DNA from: Pseudomonas sp. DC1.2 | GTDB lineage: Bacteria > Pseudomonadota > Gammaproteobacteria > Pseudomonadales > Pseudomonadaceae | Assembly: GCF_034351645.1 (NCBI RefSeq) | Contig: NZ_CP133782.1 | Span: forward strand, 1,865,001-1,929,000 | DNA length: 64,000 nt | Reading direction: 5' to 3' | In this document: positions 45,140-53,740 of the stretch, one piece after another | Layout: every line of letters begins with the position of its first letter | How positions within the stretch are numbered: the first letter of the stretch is position 1 | Notes under the pieces: model-generated | The model's input: the letters and a program-made list of their open reading frames with translations, nothing else | The model's database searches: none | What the model was told of the DNA's origin: nothing | Made by a program: the position numbers and the translations under genes

Positions 45140-45331
45140 ATGGGTTCTACGTTCAATGGCCTGATCGGCCTGATCATTCTTGCCCTGGATATCTGGGCGA
45201 TCATCAACGTGTTGAAAAGTGGCGCCGAAACCGGGATGAAAATCCTTTGGGTGCTGTTGATCATCTTGCTGCCGGTGTTGGGTTTGATCATTTGGGCCAT
45301 CGCCGGTCCTCGCGGTAATGTGCGAATTTGA
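45140..45331 (+). CDS. PLDc N-terminal domain membrane protein
   Basis: A 63-residue two-helix membrane protein. GLIGLIILALDIWAIINVLK and ILWVLLIILLPVLGLIIWAI are the two helices, with the P-x-x-G-x-I-x-W pattern that defines the PLDc_N (phospholipase D nuclease N-terminal) domain. No nuclease domain follows; stand-alone copies are common. The tail GPRGNVRI is basic. Function is unknown. Confidence 0.85.
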   Translation: MGSTFNGLIGLIILALDIWAIINVLKSGAETGMKILWVLLIILLPVLGLIIWAIAGPRGNVRI

Positions 45332-45474
45332 TTCAGTCTGCGTCGGTCATGCCTAGCGCTTAGGTGCTGGGTTTGCCCGTGATTCAGGCGTCGCGGTGGG
45401 GGGCACTGCAGCGCCGCGCTCATGTCGTGGGCAAAGTCCGCGCTCACTGGTCGGTGCTGGGTGATCATGTGACG

Positions 45475-45504
45475 TTCGACCTGTCATGTTCCGCGACGTA
45501 GAAT
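45475..45504 (+). promoter_or_regulatory. Likely sigma-70 promoter of speE
   Basis: TTCGAC, 18 bases, TAGAAT. The start codon is 91 bases beyond the -10. Confidence 0.4.
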
Positions 45505-45520
45505 GCGCGCCTTTCCCGGA

Positions 45521-45539
45521 CAATCGAACCGTTCGATTG
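45521..45539. promoter_or_regulatory. Palindrome in the speE leader
   Basis: CAATCGAAC-C-GTTCGATTG, nine-base perfect arms, placed just downstream of the predicted transcription start. It could be an operator or a leader hairpin. Confidence 0.5.
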
Positions 45540-45594
45540 GCCATCATGGGCGGGTAACCGTCCGTTGCCTCCCGCATTCATCGGAGCACTTCCC

Positions 45595-46470
45595 ATGAGC
45601 ACTACCCAAACCAGCGAATACCTGGAAACCCTCTACGAAGGCTACGGCCAGCGTTTTCGCATGGAAAAACTGCTGCACGAAGTGCGCACCGAACACCAGC
45701 ACCTGGTCATTTTCGAAAACCCGCGCATGGGGCGGGTGATGGCGCTGGACGGCGTGATTCAGACCACTGAAGCCGACGAATTCATCTACCACGAAATGCT
45801 TACCCATGTGCCGATCCTGGCCCACGGCACGGCTAAGCGTGTGTTGATCATCGGTGGTGGCGATGGCGGCATGCTGCGTGAGGTGGCGAAGCACGGGAGT
45901 GTCGAACACATCACCATGGTCGAGATCGACGGCACCGTGGTCGATATGTGCAAACAGTTCCTGCCGAATCACTCCAAGGGCGCATACGACGATCCACGCT
46001 TGAACCTGGTGATCGACGATGGCATGCGCTTCGTGGCCACCACCACCGAAAAATTTGACGTGATCATTTCCGACTCCACCGACCCGATCGGCCCGGGCGA
46101 GGTGCTGTTCTCCGAAAACTTTTACCAGGCCTGCCACCGCTGCTTGAACGAAGGCGGCATTCTGGTGACCCAGAACGGTACGCCGTTCATGCAACTCAGC
46201 GAAGTACAAACCACTGCCGGTCGTCTGCGCAGTCTGTTCCCAGACTGGCATTTCTATCAGGCGGCGGTGCCGACCTACATCGGTGGCGCCATGACCTTCG
46301 CCTGGGGTGCGACCAATACCGCCTATCGCAAATTGTCCCGTGAGACGTTGCAACAGCGCTTTGCCGGCAGCGGCATTGTCACTCGCTACTACAATCCGGA
46401 AATCCACATTGGCGCCTTCGCCATGCCGCAGTACGTGCTGCAAGCGATCAACAAACCCAGCAACGACTGA
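45595..46470 (+). CDS. speE: Spermidine synthase
   Basis: Transfers aminopropyl from decarboxylated SAM to putrescine. The 291 residues start [21 protein letters not shown]. Family motifs include [13 protein letters not shown] [19 protein letters not shown], the nucleotide-binding [15 protein letters not shown] near 83, and the catalytic Asp region [15 protein letters not shown] near 155. Length and motifs match the bacterial enzyme. It has its own promoter and terminator. Confidence 0.95.
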   Translation: MSTTQTSEYLETLYEGYGQRFRMEKLLHEVRTEHQHLVIFENPRMGRVMALDGVIQTTEADEFIYHEMLTHVPILAHGTAKRVLIIGGGDGGMLREVAKHGSVEHITMVEIDGTVVDMCKQFLPNHSKGAYDDPRLNLVIDDGMRFVATTTEKFDVIISDSTDPIGPGEVLFSENFYQACHRCLNEGGILVTQNGTPFMQLSEVQTTAGRLRSLFPDWHFYQAAVPTYIGGAMTFAWGATNTAYRKLSRETLQQRFAGSGIVTRYYNPEIHIGAFAMPQYVLQAINKPSND

Positions 46471-46490
46471 ACAAGCGATTGAGTAGGAAG

Positions 46491-46535
46491 GGGCCGTCGC
46501 GAGTGTGTGAAAACACGCTTGCAACGGCCCTTTTT
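46491..46535 (+). terminator. Rho-independent terminator of speE
   Basis: GGGCCGT / ACGGCCC stem with an inner GTGTG-type pair, followed by five T. Confidence 0.9.
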
Positions 46536-46627
46536 CATTCCGCCCGTATGACGTGTTGGAACGATTGGCCTGCGCAAACGGTCGAGATGATGTAAGCCCA
46601 TTTAAGGGTTTTATCGAGGAGGCACTG

Positions 46628-46861
46628 ATGCAAAAGTGGAAAGTCACTTTCGTTGACGATCACGGTGAACAGGTTGATGAGCTGTTCGAGAGCGACGAGT
46701 GCCCGAACAACGAGCAAGCGGCTAAACTTATTCGTGCCCGGCGTTTGCCTGTGGCTGCCGAGCTGGATCTCAATGACCTGGATGGCAGAACGGAAGACCC
46801 GACCGTCAAAAGTCTGAAGTTCCAGAACAGCATCCAGATTCTCGGTATTACTCCGATCTGA
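46628..46861 (+). CDS. Small hypothetical protein, 77 residues
   Basis: An acidic cytoplasmic protein beginning MQKWKVTFVDDHGEQVDELF and ending SIQILGITPI. A GGAGG-type ribosome site (GAGGAGGCACTG) precedes the start, which supports that it is translated. The central stretch PNNEQAAKLIRARRLPVAAE is helical. I know of no named family. Codon use looks like its neighbours. Confidence 0.7.
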   Translation: MQKWKVTFVDDHGEQVDELFESDECPNNEQAAKLIRARRLPVAAELDLNDLDGRTEDPTVKSLKFQNSIQILGITPI

Positions 46862-47075
46862 TCGTCAAATTGTCACCTTCGCAACCAGGCCTTGGCAGCA
46901 GCTCTCTCTTGGGGCTACTCTGCAAGCGAGATCAGCGAATGAATCGCTAAGGTCTGGTCTTGTCAGCTACATGCTTGTTTCCCATCGGCAAATTGCTTGC
47001 CGTTTTGCCCTCATCATTCGGTTGTGGGCGCAGGGAATACGGAAAGTCTATCCATCAATTTGAGGGGGACGTTTC

Positions 47076-47417
47076 ATGAGCACAGCCTATCAAGAAGACA
47101 TCAGCACCACCGTACTGCGCCGCATGAAGGAAGGCGGTTTCGATTTTTCACGATTTCATCCCATTGAGTTCTACGCCATTTTCCCCGACGAGGAGCGGGC
47201 GCGCAGGGCCGCAGGTCATTTTCGCGGTGAGTCGTTAAATGCTCAGATCAGCGTGCGTGACGACGGCGCTTGGTATCTGGAACTGAGTAAGGTGATGTAC
47301 GCGACGTATGGTGGCATCGGCGATTTTGAGCAGGACTTTGAGGCGGTGGTTGAGCCACTGGGCGGCATCATTGAAGGATGGGGCGTCAAACAGGAGGTAC
47401 GAGGGCTACTCGCATAA
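47076..47417 (+). CDS. Ribonuclease E inhibitor RraB-like protein
   Basis: A 113-residue protein with the RraB fold. RraB binds RNase E and modulates mRNA decay. Seen are GFDFSRFHPIEFYAIFPDEE near the N-terminus and GDFEQDFEAVVEPLGGIIEGWG near the C-terminus in part, where Gly and Trp are conserved. It is shorter than E. coli RraB (138), which is usual for Pseudomonas copies. The start at 47076 follows a GAGGGGGAC ribosome site. Confidence 0.8.
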   Translation: MSTAYQEDISTTVLRRMKEGGFDFSRFHPIEFYAIFPDEERARRAAGHFRGESLNAQISVRDDGAWYLELSKVMYATYGGIGDFEQDFEAVVEPLGGIIEGWGVKQEVRGLLA

Positions 47418-47525
47418 CACTATGAGTGATAACAATCAGCAGCGGCTGGCCTACGGGTTGGCCGTTTTCGTTTGTGGTGCGTCAGAACATTCCTTCGGAA
47501 AAACCTTGAAACAAGAATTCGAGGC

Positions 47526-47550
47526 AAAAAAAACCGCCTGAGCAGGCGGC
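47526..47550 (-). terminator. Orphan Rho-independent terminator on the minus strand
   Basis: CCGCCTG / CAGGCGG stem followed on the minus strand by eight T. No protein gene on the minus strand ends here; see the candidate small RNA. Confidence 0.8.
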
Positions 47551-47760
47551 TAAAGGGAAGTTCGGTAAGTTTTTCAGCGAATGGGCGGATTATCCGCATC
47601 GCAGACCAAGCAGTGAAATCAACTCTGACTATGCTGGTGATAGGCGACAGCATTGCTTCGCAATGAGGCGGGGACAATCAGGTTGGGGCATTTACCGCAC
47701 AGGTTTGGTGCGGTGCGCGCGGTGTAGTTATCCAACTTATTGAAATTAAAGCGTTTATGC
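47551..47760 (-). ncRNA. Candidate small RNA (unidentified)
   Basis: The intergenic stretch ahead of the orphan terminator contains CATTGC-GAA-GCAATG and GCGGATAATCCGC hairpins and no plausible protein frame. The 5' end is not known. A promoter cannot be fixed from sequence, so this is only a candidate. Confidence 0.3.
47694..47714 (+). promoter_or_regulatory. NtrC-like enhancer site
   Basis: ACCGCAC-N7-GTGCGGT, a perfect inverted repeat that contains the GCAC-N7-GTGC core of NtrC sites. Its centre is about 86 bases before the predicted sigma-54 start site. Confidence 0.5.
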
Positions 47761-47763
47761 CGA

Positions 47764-47780
47764 TGGCACGGGCCTTGCGA
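47764..47780 (+). promoter_or_regulatory. Sigma-54 promoter of the ATP-grasp operon
   Basis: TGGCACG-GGCC-TTGCGA has GG and GC exactly ten bases apart and matches the RpoN consensus TGGCACG-N4-TTGCW except for its last base (G in place of A or T). It ends 32 bases before the start codon at 47813, and AAGGAG lies between. Confidence 0.75.
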
Positions 47781-47812
47781 AGCTTAAATGTCCGGGTGAC
47801 AAGGAGTACGGC

Positions 47813-49222
47813 ATGATCCGCACCTATTTTGATGAGATGTACGATGCTGGCGGGCTGGTCCGCCCGCATTATCGGGAGTTTGCCCGTTGGCTGGCTGAAA
47901 CGCCTGACGAGCTTTTGGCACAACGGCGACGCGAGGCCGATCTGTTGTTTCATCGCGCCGGGATTACGTTCACGCTCTACGGTGATGAGCAAGGGACGGA
48001 GCGTCTGATTCCGTTCGACACCATTCCTCGCAGTATCCCCGCTAGTGAATGGCGGATCGTTGAGCGTGGCTGTATCCAGCGGGTCAAGGCGTTGAACATG
48101 TTTCTCGCCGACCTTTACCACGAACAGCGAATCATCAAGGCCGGCATCATTCCGGCCGAACAAGTGCTGGCTAACGAGCAGTACCAGTTGGCCATGCAAG
48201 GGCTGGATCTGCACCGCGATATTTATTCCCATATATCAGGCGTTGATTTGGTGCGTGATGGCGACGGTACGTACTACGTGCTTGAAGACAATCTTCGTAC
48301 ACCCAGTGGCGTGAGCTACATGCTCGAAGACCGCAAAATGATGATGCGTTTGTTCCCAGAGTTGTTCTCGGCCCAGCGTATTGCCCCTATCGACCATTAC
48401 CCGAACCTGTTACTCGATACCCTGAAAAGCTCCAGCCCAATCGATGACCCCAGTGTGGTGGTACTGACGCCGGGTCGCTTCAACAGCGCGTTTTTCGAGC
48501 ACGCTTTTTTGGCTCGGGAAATGGGTGTTGAACTGGTCGAGGGCGCAGATCTGTTTGTACGTGACGACAAGGTGTTCATGCGCACCACGGATGGTCCCAA
48601 AGCCGTCGATGTGATTTACCGTCGTCTCGACGACGCGTTCCTTGACCCGTTGGCGTTCAACCCCGATTCGATGCTCGGCGTGCCCGGACTGCTTTCGTCC
48701 TACCGCACCGGCAACGTCGTGCTGGCGAATGCCATCGGCACCGGCGTGGCGGACGACAAATCGGTTTACCCATTCGTGACGGACATGATCCGTTTTTACC
48801 TGGATGAAGAGCCGATCCTGAAGAACGTACCGACGTGGCAGTGCCGTAATCCTTCTGAACTTTCCCACGTTCTGGCGAATCTTCCAGATCTGGTGGTCAA
48901 GGAAACGCAGGGCTCCGGCGGTTACGGGATGTTGGTGGGGCCCGCGGCGACTGCGGCGGAAATCGAATCGTTCCGTGCGCGCATCAAGGCCAAGCCTCAT
49001 GCGTACATCGCGCAACCGACGTTGTCCCTGTCGACCTGTCCGACTTTTGTCGAAAACGGCATCGCACCACGCCACATCGACCTGCGTCCGTTTGTATTGT
49101 CTGGCCGCGAAACCCGGGTTGTACCGGGCGGTTTGACCCGTGTTGCCTTGCGCGAAGGCTCCCTGGTGGTGAACTCCTCCCAGGGCGGCGGAACCAAGGA
49201 CACCTGGGTGGTCGAGGATTGA
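47813..49222 (+). CDS. Circularly permuted type 2 ATP-grasp protein
   Basis: A 469-residue predicted ligase of the circularly permuted ATP-grasp group (DUF404/407). Typical sequences are the N-terminal YDEMYDAGG-like FDEMYDAGGLVRPHYREFA, RGCIQRVKALNMFLADLYHE, YYVLEDNLRTPSGVSYMLE and LVVKETQGSGGYGMLVGP with the ATP-binding Gly loop. HIDLRPFVLSGRETRVVPGG closes the fold. The family is predicted to form peptide or amide bonds. It is first of a three-gene set with alpha-E and transglutaminase genes. The promoter is sigma-54 type, with an NtrC-like site upstream. Confidence 0.92.
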   Translation: MIRTYFDEMYDAGGLVRPHYREFARWLAETPDELLAQRRREADLLFHRAGITFTLYGDEQGTERLIPFDTIPRSIPASEWRIVERGCIQRVKALNMFLADLYHEQRIIKAGIIPAEQVLANEQYQLAMQGLDLHRDIYSHISGVDLVRDGDGTYYVLEDNLRTPSGVSYMLEDRKMMMRLFPELFSAQRIAPIDHYPNLLLDTLKSSSPIDDPSVVVLTPGRFNSAFFEHAFLAREMGVELVEGADLFVRDDKVFMRTTDGPKAVDVIYRRLDDAFLDPLAFNPDSMLGVPGLLSSYRTGNVVLANAIGTGVADDKSVYPFVTDMIRFYLDEEPILKNVPTWQCRNPSELSHVLANLPDLVVKETQGSGGYGMLVGPAATAAEIESFRARIKAKPHAYIAQPTLSLSTCPTFVENGIAPRHIDLRPFVLSGRETRVVPGGLTRVALREGSLVVNSSQGGGTKDTWVVED

Positions 49223-49234
49223 AGGAAGCCTGCC

Positions 49235-50185
49235 ATGTTAAGTAGAACTGCCTCGGATTTGTATTGGATGTCGCGTTACCTGGAGCGGGCGGAAAACCTC
49301 GCACGTATGCTCGACATCAGTTATTCGCTGTCACTGATGCCGCAAGACGGCCGAGGTGATGGCCTGCACGAACTCGCCATGCCCTTGCTGATCACGGGCA
49401 CGCTGGACGACTACCTGGAACGTCACGGAGAGTTGCACGCCGAACGGCTGCTGCATTTTTTCGCCCTGGATGCTGCGAACCCGGCGAGCATCTACAGTTG
49501 TCTCGGTTCGGCGCGTGCCAGTGCTCACGCAGTGCGTGGGCGAATCACCGCGGACATGTGGGAAAACATCAACGCCACCTGGCTGGAAATTCGCGGCATA
49601 GCCGATCAAGGCTTGAGTCGCTATGGCATGAGTCGTTTCTGTGAGTGGATCAAGGAACGTTCCCACCTGTTCCGCGGCGCGTCCTACGGCACCATCATGC
49701 GTAACGACGCTTTCCGCTTCATCCGCCTCGGGACGTTTATCGAAAGGGCCGACAACACACTGCGCCTGCTCGACGCCCGGTATGAAATGGCTGGCGATCA
49801 GGCCGAAGCCGTCAGTGATGGCACCGCGCACGCTTACTACCAGTGGAGTGCCTTACTGAGGGCTTTGTCATCGTTCGAGGCTTACACCGAGATCTACCGC
49901 GACGCTCCCGGCGCCCGTCACGTTGCCGAGTTGCTGTTGCTGCGGGCAGACGTGCCACGATCCTTACGGGCCTGCACTGAAGAAATCGACCAAATCCTCG
50001 CCAGTCTGCCGGGGGCCAACGGCCGTCCTGCGCAGCGCCTGGCGGCCGAGATGGACGCTCGCCTGCGCTACACCGGTATCAACGAAATCCTCGACGAAGG
50101 CCTACACGCCTGGCTTACCGAGTTCATCCCGCTGGTGCGCCAGTTGGGCAATGCCATACACAGTTCCTACCTGGAGGCTGCATGA
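49235..50185 (+). CDS. Alpha-E domain protein
   Basis: A 316-residue all-helical protein of the alpha-E (DUF403) family, starting MLSRTASDLYWMSRYLERAENLARM, which is the diagnostic N-terminal helix in two halves. FEAYTEIYRDAPGARHVAEL and an RYTGINEILDEGLHAW tail follow. The biochemical role is unknown; the family nearly always sits next to permuted ATP-grasp and transglutaminase genes, and is thought to act with them. It lies 12 bases after the ATP-grasp gene and overlaps the next gene by four bases. Confidence 0.92.
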   Translation: MLSRTASDLYWMSRYLERAENLARMLDISYSLSLMPQDGRGDGLHELAMPLLITGTLDDYLERHGELHAERLLHFFALDAANPASIYSCLGSARASAHAVRGRITADMWENINATWLEIRGIADQGLSRYGMSRFCEWIKERSHLFRGASYGTIMRNDAFRFIRLGTFIERADNTLRLLDARYEMAGDQAEAVSDGTAHAYYQWSALLRALSSFEAYTEIYRDAPGARHVAELLLLRADVPRSLRACTEEIDQILASLPGANGRPAQRLAAEMDARLRYTGINEILDEGLHAWLTEFIPLVRQLGNAIHSSYLEAA

Positions 50186-50991
50186 GACTTTCCATTAGCC
50201 ACGAAACCACCTATCACTATGAAGATCAGGTGCGGGCGAGCATCCAGTATTTAAGACTGACCCCCCACGACAGTGAGCGCCAGCATGTGCTCAGCTGGCA
50301 GCTCGATCTGCCGCGCCCAGTGCGTGCGCAGCTCGATCCGTTCGGCAATATCCTGCACGTACTGACCATGGATGAGCCGCACGAGGCCATCATCATCGGT
50401 GCGCGTGGGCAAGTGGATATCGACGAACTTCGCGAAGCCGAGCATGAGAGTCAGTCGGCTCTGCCTTTCCTGCGTTTCACTCGCCTGACCGAGCCCGACG
50501 AGGCTCTGCGTGCGTTCGCCGAGAAGGAGTGCAAAAAACGCCGGGACCGTACAGCGTTGATCGACTTGATGCATGGCTTGAATCAACACATGACCTACAC
50601 GCCTGGCTCTACCGAAGTCGATACCAGCGCTGCGCAGGCCTTCGCCGGGCGTTCGGGCGTCTGCCAGGACCACACCCACGCGTTTTTAGCCTGCGCGCGT
50701 AGCCTGGGCATTCCAGCGCGTTACGTGTCGGGTTACTTGTACAGCGAAAACAGCGAACACTTGGCCAGTCACGCCTGGGCCGAAGCTTGGCTCGATGACG
50801 CCTGGTACAGCTTTGACGTCACCAATGAACTGTCACGGCCGGAGCGCCACTTGAAATTGGCGGTGGGCCTGGATTACCTCGACGCCTGCCCAGTGCGTGG
50901 TATGCGCCGTGGCGGAGGATGCGAGCAGATGCATGCGAAGGTCTTTGTCTCGCCGACGCCTGCGCCGGTGATCTCGGTTCAGCAGCAGTAA
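50182..50991 (+). CDS. Transglutaminase-like cysteine protease family protein
   Basis: A 269-residue protein beginning MRLSISHETTYHYEDQVRAS, the bacterial transglutaminase N-terminal domain. The catalytic core has Cys in GRSGVCQDHTHAF (about 157), His in HLASHAWAEAWL (about 196) and Asp in WYSFDVTNEL, a complete Cys-His-Asp triad. Such proteins can act as peptidases or form isopeptide bonds. It overlaps the alpha-E gene by ATGA and ends the operon; a REP region follows. Confidence 0.93.
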   Translation: MRLSISHETTYHYEDQVRASIQYLRLTPHDSERQHVLSWQLDLPRPVRAQLDPFGNILHVLTMDEPHEAIIIGARGQVDIDELREAEHESQSALPFLRFTRLTEPDEALRAFAEKECKKRRDRTALIDLMHGLNQHMTYTPGSTEVDTSAAQAFAGRSGVCQDHTHAFLACARSLGIPARYVSGYLYSENSEHLASHAWAEAWLDDAWYSFDVTNELSRPERHLKLAVGLDYLDACPVRGMRRGGGCEQMHAKVFVSPTPAPVISVQQQ

Positions 50992-50998
50992 TCGGGTA

Positions 50999-51085
50999 TG
51001 CCGCTTCGCGAGTGGACTCGCACCCACACGGGATCTGTGAGCGACACAAGTCCTTTGTAGGCGCGAGGCTTGCTCGCGAAGAGGC
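50999..51085. repeat. REP-type element
   Basis: CCGCTTCGCGAGTGGACTCGC and GCGAGGCTTGCTCGCGAAGAGG arranged tail to tail between convergent genes. Confidence 0.7.
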
Positions 51086-51104
51086 CGTCCCAATCAGCAC
51101 AACG

Positions 51105-51926
51105 CTACGGTTTAACCTTACGCGTCGCCATATGCTTCAAATACGCGACTAACCTCTCCAAATCTCCATCCGGCAACACCGCCGCCGAGAACCCGGGCAT
51201 TTTTGCCTGAGGCCACTGACGCAAACTCTGCGGGTCACGGATGTAGCGTTTAAGAAAGTCCTCGCCGAAGTATTCGGTCGGGTTGTATGGAATATTCAGG
51301 TCCGGCCCGAACTGAGCATCCCCCGCGCCATTGAGTCGATGGCACGCCAGGCAATTTTTCTGAAACAGCGCAAAGCCCTTGTTCACCGGATCGTCCGCCT
51401 TCAGTACCGGATCCGGCAACAGCGCAGGGAAGCGCTCGGCCACCGGCGCCATGCGCTTGATGCTGGCGACTTCGAACGGCCATTGCTCGGGGCTGATATC
51501 GGCGGCCTGTGGATCAGTCCAGACCAGATAAAACGGACCGGCGCTGTGTTTGCCATCAGACAGCGGCGGCCAAGGCGTATTCGGGTCTTCAATGGCCAGC
51601 CAGGCGCGCGCGCCTGAGGCATTAAGCAACGGCGCCGCCGCCAGTTCGGCAGCAAAACCGTCCAGAGCAACAGCTTGCAGGTGATCTTCAGGTTTGATAC
51701 CCGTCAACAATGCCGCCAACGGCACGGCGCGATAGCTCATGTCACGCTTATAAGAGACGTCATTTTTGACGGTGATCGTCTGAGTCTGGGGGTGTTTGAG
51801 CAACTCGTCGGTCTGCCAGGTGCGACTGCTAGCGCCAAGCTCCAGATTCAGCTGTGCGGCATAGAGGGGGGCGCAGAACAGCAGTGCCCCGAACAGAACA
51901 AGTGTTTTCAAGAGATCGAAGTCCAT
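51105..51926 (-). CDS. Periplasmic cytochrome c with N-terminal molybdopterin-like or unknown domain
   Basis: A secreted 273-residue protein with a signal peptide (about 1-23, ending PLYAA). The first 160 residues resemble the sulfite-oxidase-like/periplasmic domain seen fused to cytochromes, with YRAVPLAALLTGIKPEDHLQ and WLAIEDPNTPWPPL, though I cannot name it firmly. The C-terminal part is a class I cytochrome c with the heme motif CLACH and an axial Met in KMPGFS. An electron-transfer role is clear, the donor is not. Confidence 0.82.
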   Translation of the reverse strand: MDFDLLKTLVLFGALLFCAPLYAAQLNLELGASSRTWQTDELLKHPQTQTITVKNDVSYKRDMSYRAVPLAALLTGIKPEDHLQAVALDGFAAELAAAPLLNASGARAWLAIEDPNTPWPPLSDGKHSAGPFYLVWTDPQAADISPEQWPFEVASIKRMAPVAERFPALLPDPVLKADDPVNKGFALFQKNCLACHRLNGAGDAQFGPDLNIPYNPTEYFGEDFLKRYIRDPQSLRQWPQAKMPGFSAAVLPDGDLERLVAYLKHMATRKVKP

Positions 51927-52023
51927 GTCGTAAAAGTGCCTAGAAGGATGGCACACCCATACTGGCTCAGGTAGCGAGCCAGTCGCCTGTGTGGTCAGTC
52001 GATGTAAACCCCTGGCACTTGAG

Positions 52024-52119
52024 TCAGCCGATCACCTTGGTCAGGTTCGGCAAAATCAACAACAGCGTGGTGGCGAAAAGGATGAGTCCTGCTTGACGTA
52101 CTTTCGAATGCTTGAACAT
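52024..52119 (-). CDS. Small single-helix membrane protein, 31 residues
   Basis: Frame MFKHSKVRQAGLILFATTLL followed by LLILPNLTKVIG; a basic N-terminus then one hydrophobic helix. GGCGG precedes the ATG. Upstream of the cytochrome gene by about 100 bases on the same strand. I recall similar short annotated proteins in Pseudomonas, but function is unknown. Confidence 0.5.
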   Translation of the reverse strand: MFKHSKVRQAGLILFATTLLLILPNLTKVIG

Positions 52120-52509
52120 GGCTGACCGCCTTTTTTGTTATTTCCTGATGCCTGCCTGCCTATCTCCATGACGGCAAAGCGCTTAACTTCCTGTAGCACG
52201 CGTGCCTCGGCAAAACCCGACGACAACCTCGTACAACTTCACCTTAGGGCCCGCGTCACGCTTGTCTTAGACCTATTTCATATGTACTCAGCATATTTCG
52301 CATCAAAAAAGGCATGAGGCTTATTGCCAGCTGCGTGCATGCCCTTTTGCTAGACAGCTTCGTGACCTGAATCGGTTAATCAGATAGCTGACTACCGTTC
52401 GTCTGAGCGTGACCGTCAACGTCAGTGAGCACTGCGGTCATTGAATCCGCAGCTACCGCGCCTAAGGTAATAGCTCTGTATTTACTCACCGCACCGGTGC
52501 GAGGACGTC
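52120..52509. other. 390-base gap upstream of the thiolase gene
   Basis: No convincing gene. Contains direct words TGACCGTCAACGTCA near 52410 and a perfect 12-bp palindrome CGCACCGGTGCG at 52490-52501 just ahead of the thiolase start. The promoter for the thiolase pair should lie here. Confidence 0.5.
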
Positions 52510-53715
52510 ATGACCCAAGCTTTGATTTTCGATGCTTTACGCACGCCCCGCGGCAAAGGTAAGGCCGATGGCGCGTTGTACAGCGTCAAACCGGTGAACC
52601 TGGTAGCAGGGCTGCTGACGGCGTTGCAGCAACGCACGTCCCTCGACACCAGCCAAGTCGATGATGTGGTGCTCGGCTGCGTGACGCCCATCGGCGATCA
52701 AGGCTCTGACATCGCCAAAACTGCGACTCTGGTCGCCGATTGGGACGTCAGTGTGGCCGGTGTGCAAATCAACCGCTTCTGCGCCTCCGGGCTGGAGGCG
52801 GTGAACCTGGGTGCCATGAAAATTCGATCCGGCTTCGAAGACTTGGTGGTGGTGGGCGGTGTCGAGTCCATGTCCCGGGTCCCGATGGGCAGCGACGGCG
52901 GTGCGTGGGCGCTGGACCCGCAAACCAACCTGCACAGTCACTTCACTCCCCAAGGCGTGGGCGCCGATCTTATCGCCACGATTGAAGGTTTCACTCGTCA
53001 GGACGTCGATGCCTATGCACTGCACTCTCAGCAGAAGGCGGCGCGAGCCAGGGCAAACGGCTCGTTCAACAAATCGCTGGTGCCAGTACAGGACCAGAAC
53101 GGCATCATCCTGCTCGATCACGATGAGTTCATCCGTGCCGAATCGACTCTGGAAGGGTTGGGGAAGCTCAAACCGAGTTTCGAAATGCTCGGGCAAATGG
53201 GCTTCGATGCCACGGCGCTGAGGGTCTACAGCCATGTGGAAAGGATCAATCACGTTCATACACCCGGTAACAGCTCCGGAATCGTCGACGGCGCAGCGTT
53301 GATGCTGATCGGCTCCGAAGCCAAGGGGCGGGCGCTGGGCCTGCTGCCTCGCGCGCGGATCGTCGCCACGGCCGTTACCAGCACTGACCCGACCATCATG
53401 CTGACCGGCCCCGCGCCTGCTACTCGCAAAGCATTGGCCAAGGCCGGGCTGCGGGTCGAGGACATCGACTTGTTCGAAGTCAACGAAGCGTTTGCCTCGG
53501 TGGTGCTGAAATTCATCAAGGACATGGCCATAGACCCGGCAAAGGTCAACGTTAACGGCGGTTCCATCGCCATGGGCCACCCGCTGGGCGCTACCGGTTG
53601 CGCGATTCTCGGCACGCTGCTCGATGAACTGGAAACCCGACGCCTGCGCTATGGCCTGGCGACGTTGTGCGTCGGCGGCGGCATGGGCATCGCCACCATC
53701 ATCGAACGCTTGTGA
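52510..53715 (+). CDS. Acetyl-CoA C-acyltransferase (thiolase)
   Basis: A 401-residue thiolase with the full catalytic set: Cys91 in [12 protein letters not shown], His in NEAFAS and GHPLGATG regions, and the second Cys in LCVGGGMG. It cleaves 3-ketoacyl-CoA in the last step of fatty-acid or related beta-oxidation. The start [20 protein letters not shown] is typical. The next gene is a FadB/J-like multifunctional enzyme, starting 25 bases after the stop, so the pair forms a beta-oxidation unit. It is not the main fadBA operon layout, where fadB comes first. Confidence 0.93.
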   Translation: MTQALIFDALRTPRGKGKADGALYSVKPVNLVAGLLTALQQRTSLDTSQVDDVVLGCVTPIGDQGSDIAKTATLVADWDVSVAGVQINRFCASGLEAVNLGAMKIRSGFEDLVVVGGVESMSRVPMGSDGGAWALDPQTNLHSHFTPQGVGADLIATIEGFTRQDVDAYALHSQQKAARARANGSFNKSLVPVQDQNGIILLDHDEFIRAESTLEGLGKLKPSFEMLGQMGFDATALRVYSHVERINHVHTPGNSSGIVDGAALMLIGSEAKGRALGLLPRARIVATAVTSTDPTIMLTGPAPATRKALAKAGLRVEDIDLFEVNEAFASVVLKFIKDMAIDPAKVNVNGGSIAMGHPLGATGCAILGTLLDELETRRLRYGLATLCVGGGMGIATIIERL

Positions 53716-53740
53716 GACTCGACTTCAAGGAACCGCTTTC

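Noticed and set aside
45544..46647. A 367-codon minus-strand frame opposite speE.
   Set aside because: Antisense to a certain gene, no recognisable domain.
52135..52317. A 60-codon plus-strand frame upstream of the thiolase gene.
   Set aside because: Poor coding composition, no ribosome site, no family features.
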